From the NCBI GenBank assembly GCA_031279305.1, contig JAITIS010000121.1, positions 1 to 12,908 of the forward strand: a DNA stretch of 12,908 nt, in the 5' to 3' direction. This DNA is from Candidatus Margulisiibacteriota bacterium. GTDB lineage: Bacteria; Margulisbacteria; Termititenacia; Termititenacales; Termititenacaceae. Below the pieces are notes generated by a model, which worked only from the letters and a program-made list of their open reading frames with translations, was not told the origin of the DNA and did no database searches. Shown here one piece after another: positions 12,853 to 12,908 of the stretch; the stretch's first letter is position 1; each line of letters opens with the position of its first letter. The position numbers and the translations under genes were made by a program.

Positions 12853-12908
12853 ATGCCCAAAAATAACCGCAATTTGCGCAAAGCGAACAGAGCGAAGAAA
12901 GACGAATT
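12853..12908 (+). CDS. Possible start of a basic protein, cut by the window edge
   Basis: ATG at 12853 opens a frame beginning MPKNNRNLRKANRAKKDE, strongly basic, running off the window with 18 complete codons. There is no ribosome binding site, but the ATG lies 6 bases after a TAAAAT box with a -35 box at the right distance. A second frame from ATG 12845 (MKICPKITAI and onward) is also open and cannot be excluded. The sequence is too short to identify a family. Confidence 0.4.
   Translation, partial: MPKNNRNLRKANRAKKDE

Noticed and set aside
1..12908. tRNA, rRNA, CRISPR array, insertion sequence or prophage
   Set aside because: I found no cloverleaf, rRNA segment, regularly spaced repeats, transposase or integrase anywhere in the window.

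Overview
This window is mostly a conserved bacterial housekeeping region, about 50% GC in genes and clearly AT-rich between them. Ribosome binding sites are of the AGGAGG type before rimO, recA, rny and the membrane-protein gene, and TGA is used as a stop (rimO, the histidine kinase), so the genetic code is the standard one. The order rimO-pgsA-cinA-recA-rny, then ymdB and a YhaM-type gene, is the order known from Firmicutes and some neighbouring uncultured phyla such as Margulisbacteria. RecA also reads as Firmicutes-like in several segments. The phylum cannot be fixed from this window, and nothing here looks like a phage, plasmid or insertion sequence.

Layout. Positions 1-999 hold the first 333 residues of dihydroxy-acid dehydratase (ilvD, minus strand, cut by the window edge). 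Divergent from it, 1102-1752 encodes an unrecognised 216-residue protein, followed by rpiB (1768-2202). The 3' end of rpiB overlaps the 3' end of a convergent GAF-domain histidine kinase (2183-3613, minus). A 276-base AT-rich region (3614-3889) separates the kinase from a divergent small ribbon-helix-helix-like gene (3890-4120). It carries a consensus promoter and two palindromic elements. A bidirectional terminator (4155-4185) follows. From 4206 to 12733 all genes but one are on the minus strand: a multi-pass membrane protein, yhaM-like, ymdB, rny, recA, cinA C-terminal domain, pgsA and rimO. The exception is a plus-strand TPR gene (6951-7760) inserted between rny and ymdB. At the right edge a possible plus-strand gene begins at 12853.

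How the genes fit together. rimO-pgsA-cinA-recA-rny is a tight run: a 4-base overlap, a 1-base gap, then 22 and 25 bases. It very probably forms one operon combining ribosomal-protein modification, phospholipid synthesis, nucleotide salvage, recombination and mRNA decay. rny, ymdB and the yhaM-like gene are three metallophosphoesterases linked to RNA turnover or nucleotide signalling in well-studied relatives, so the centre of the window is an RNA-decay neighbourhood.

I see no wholly new system. The points most worth checking are: a hairpin at 12780-12802 built from two parS-like half-sites in the wrong order, an intergenic hairpin that includes the ymdB stop codon, two replaced histidines in RecA, the small ribbon-helix-helix gene with its operator-like repeats, and starts lying 6-7 bases downstream of a -10 box.
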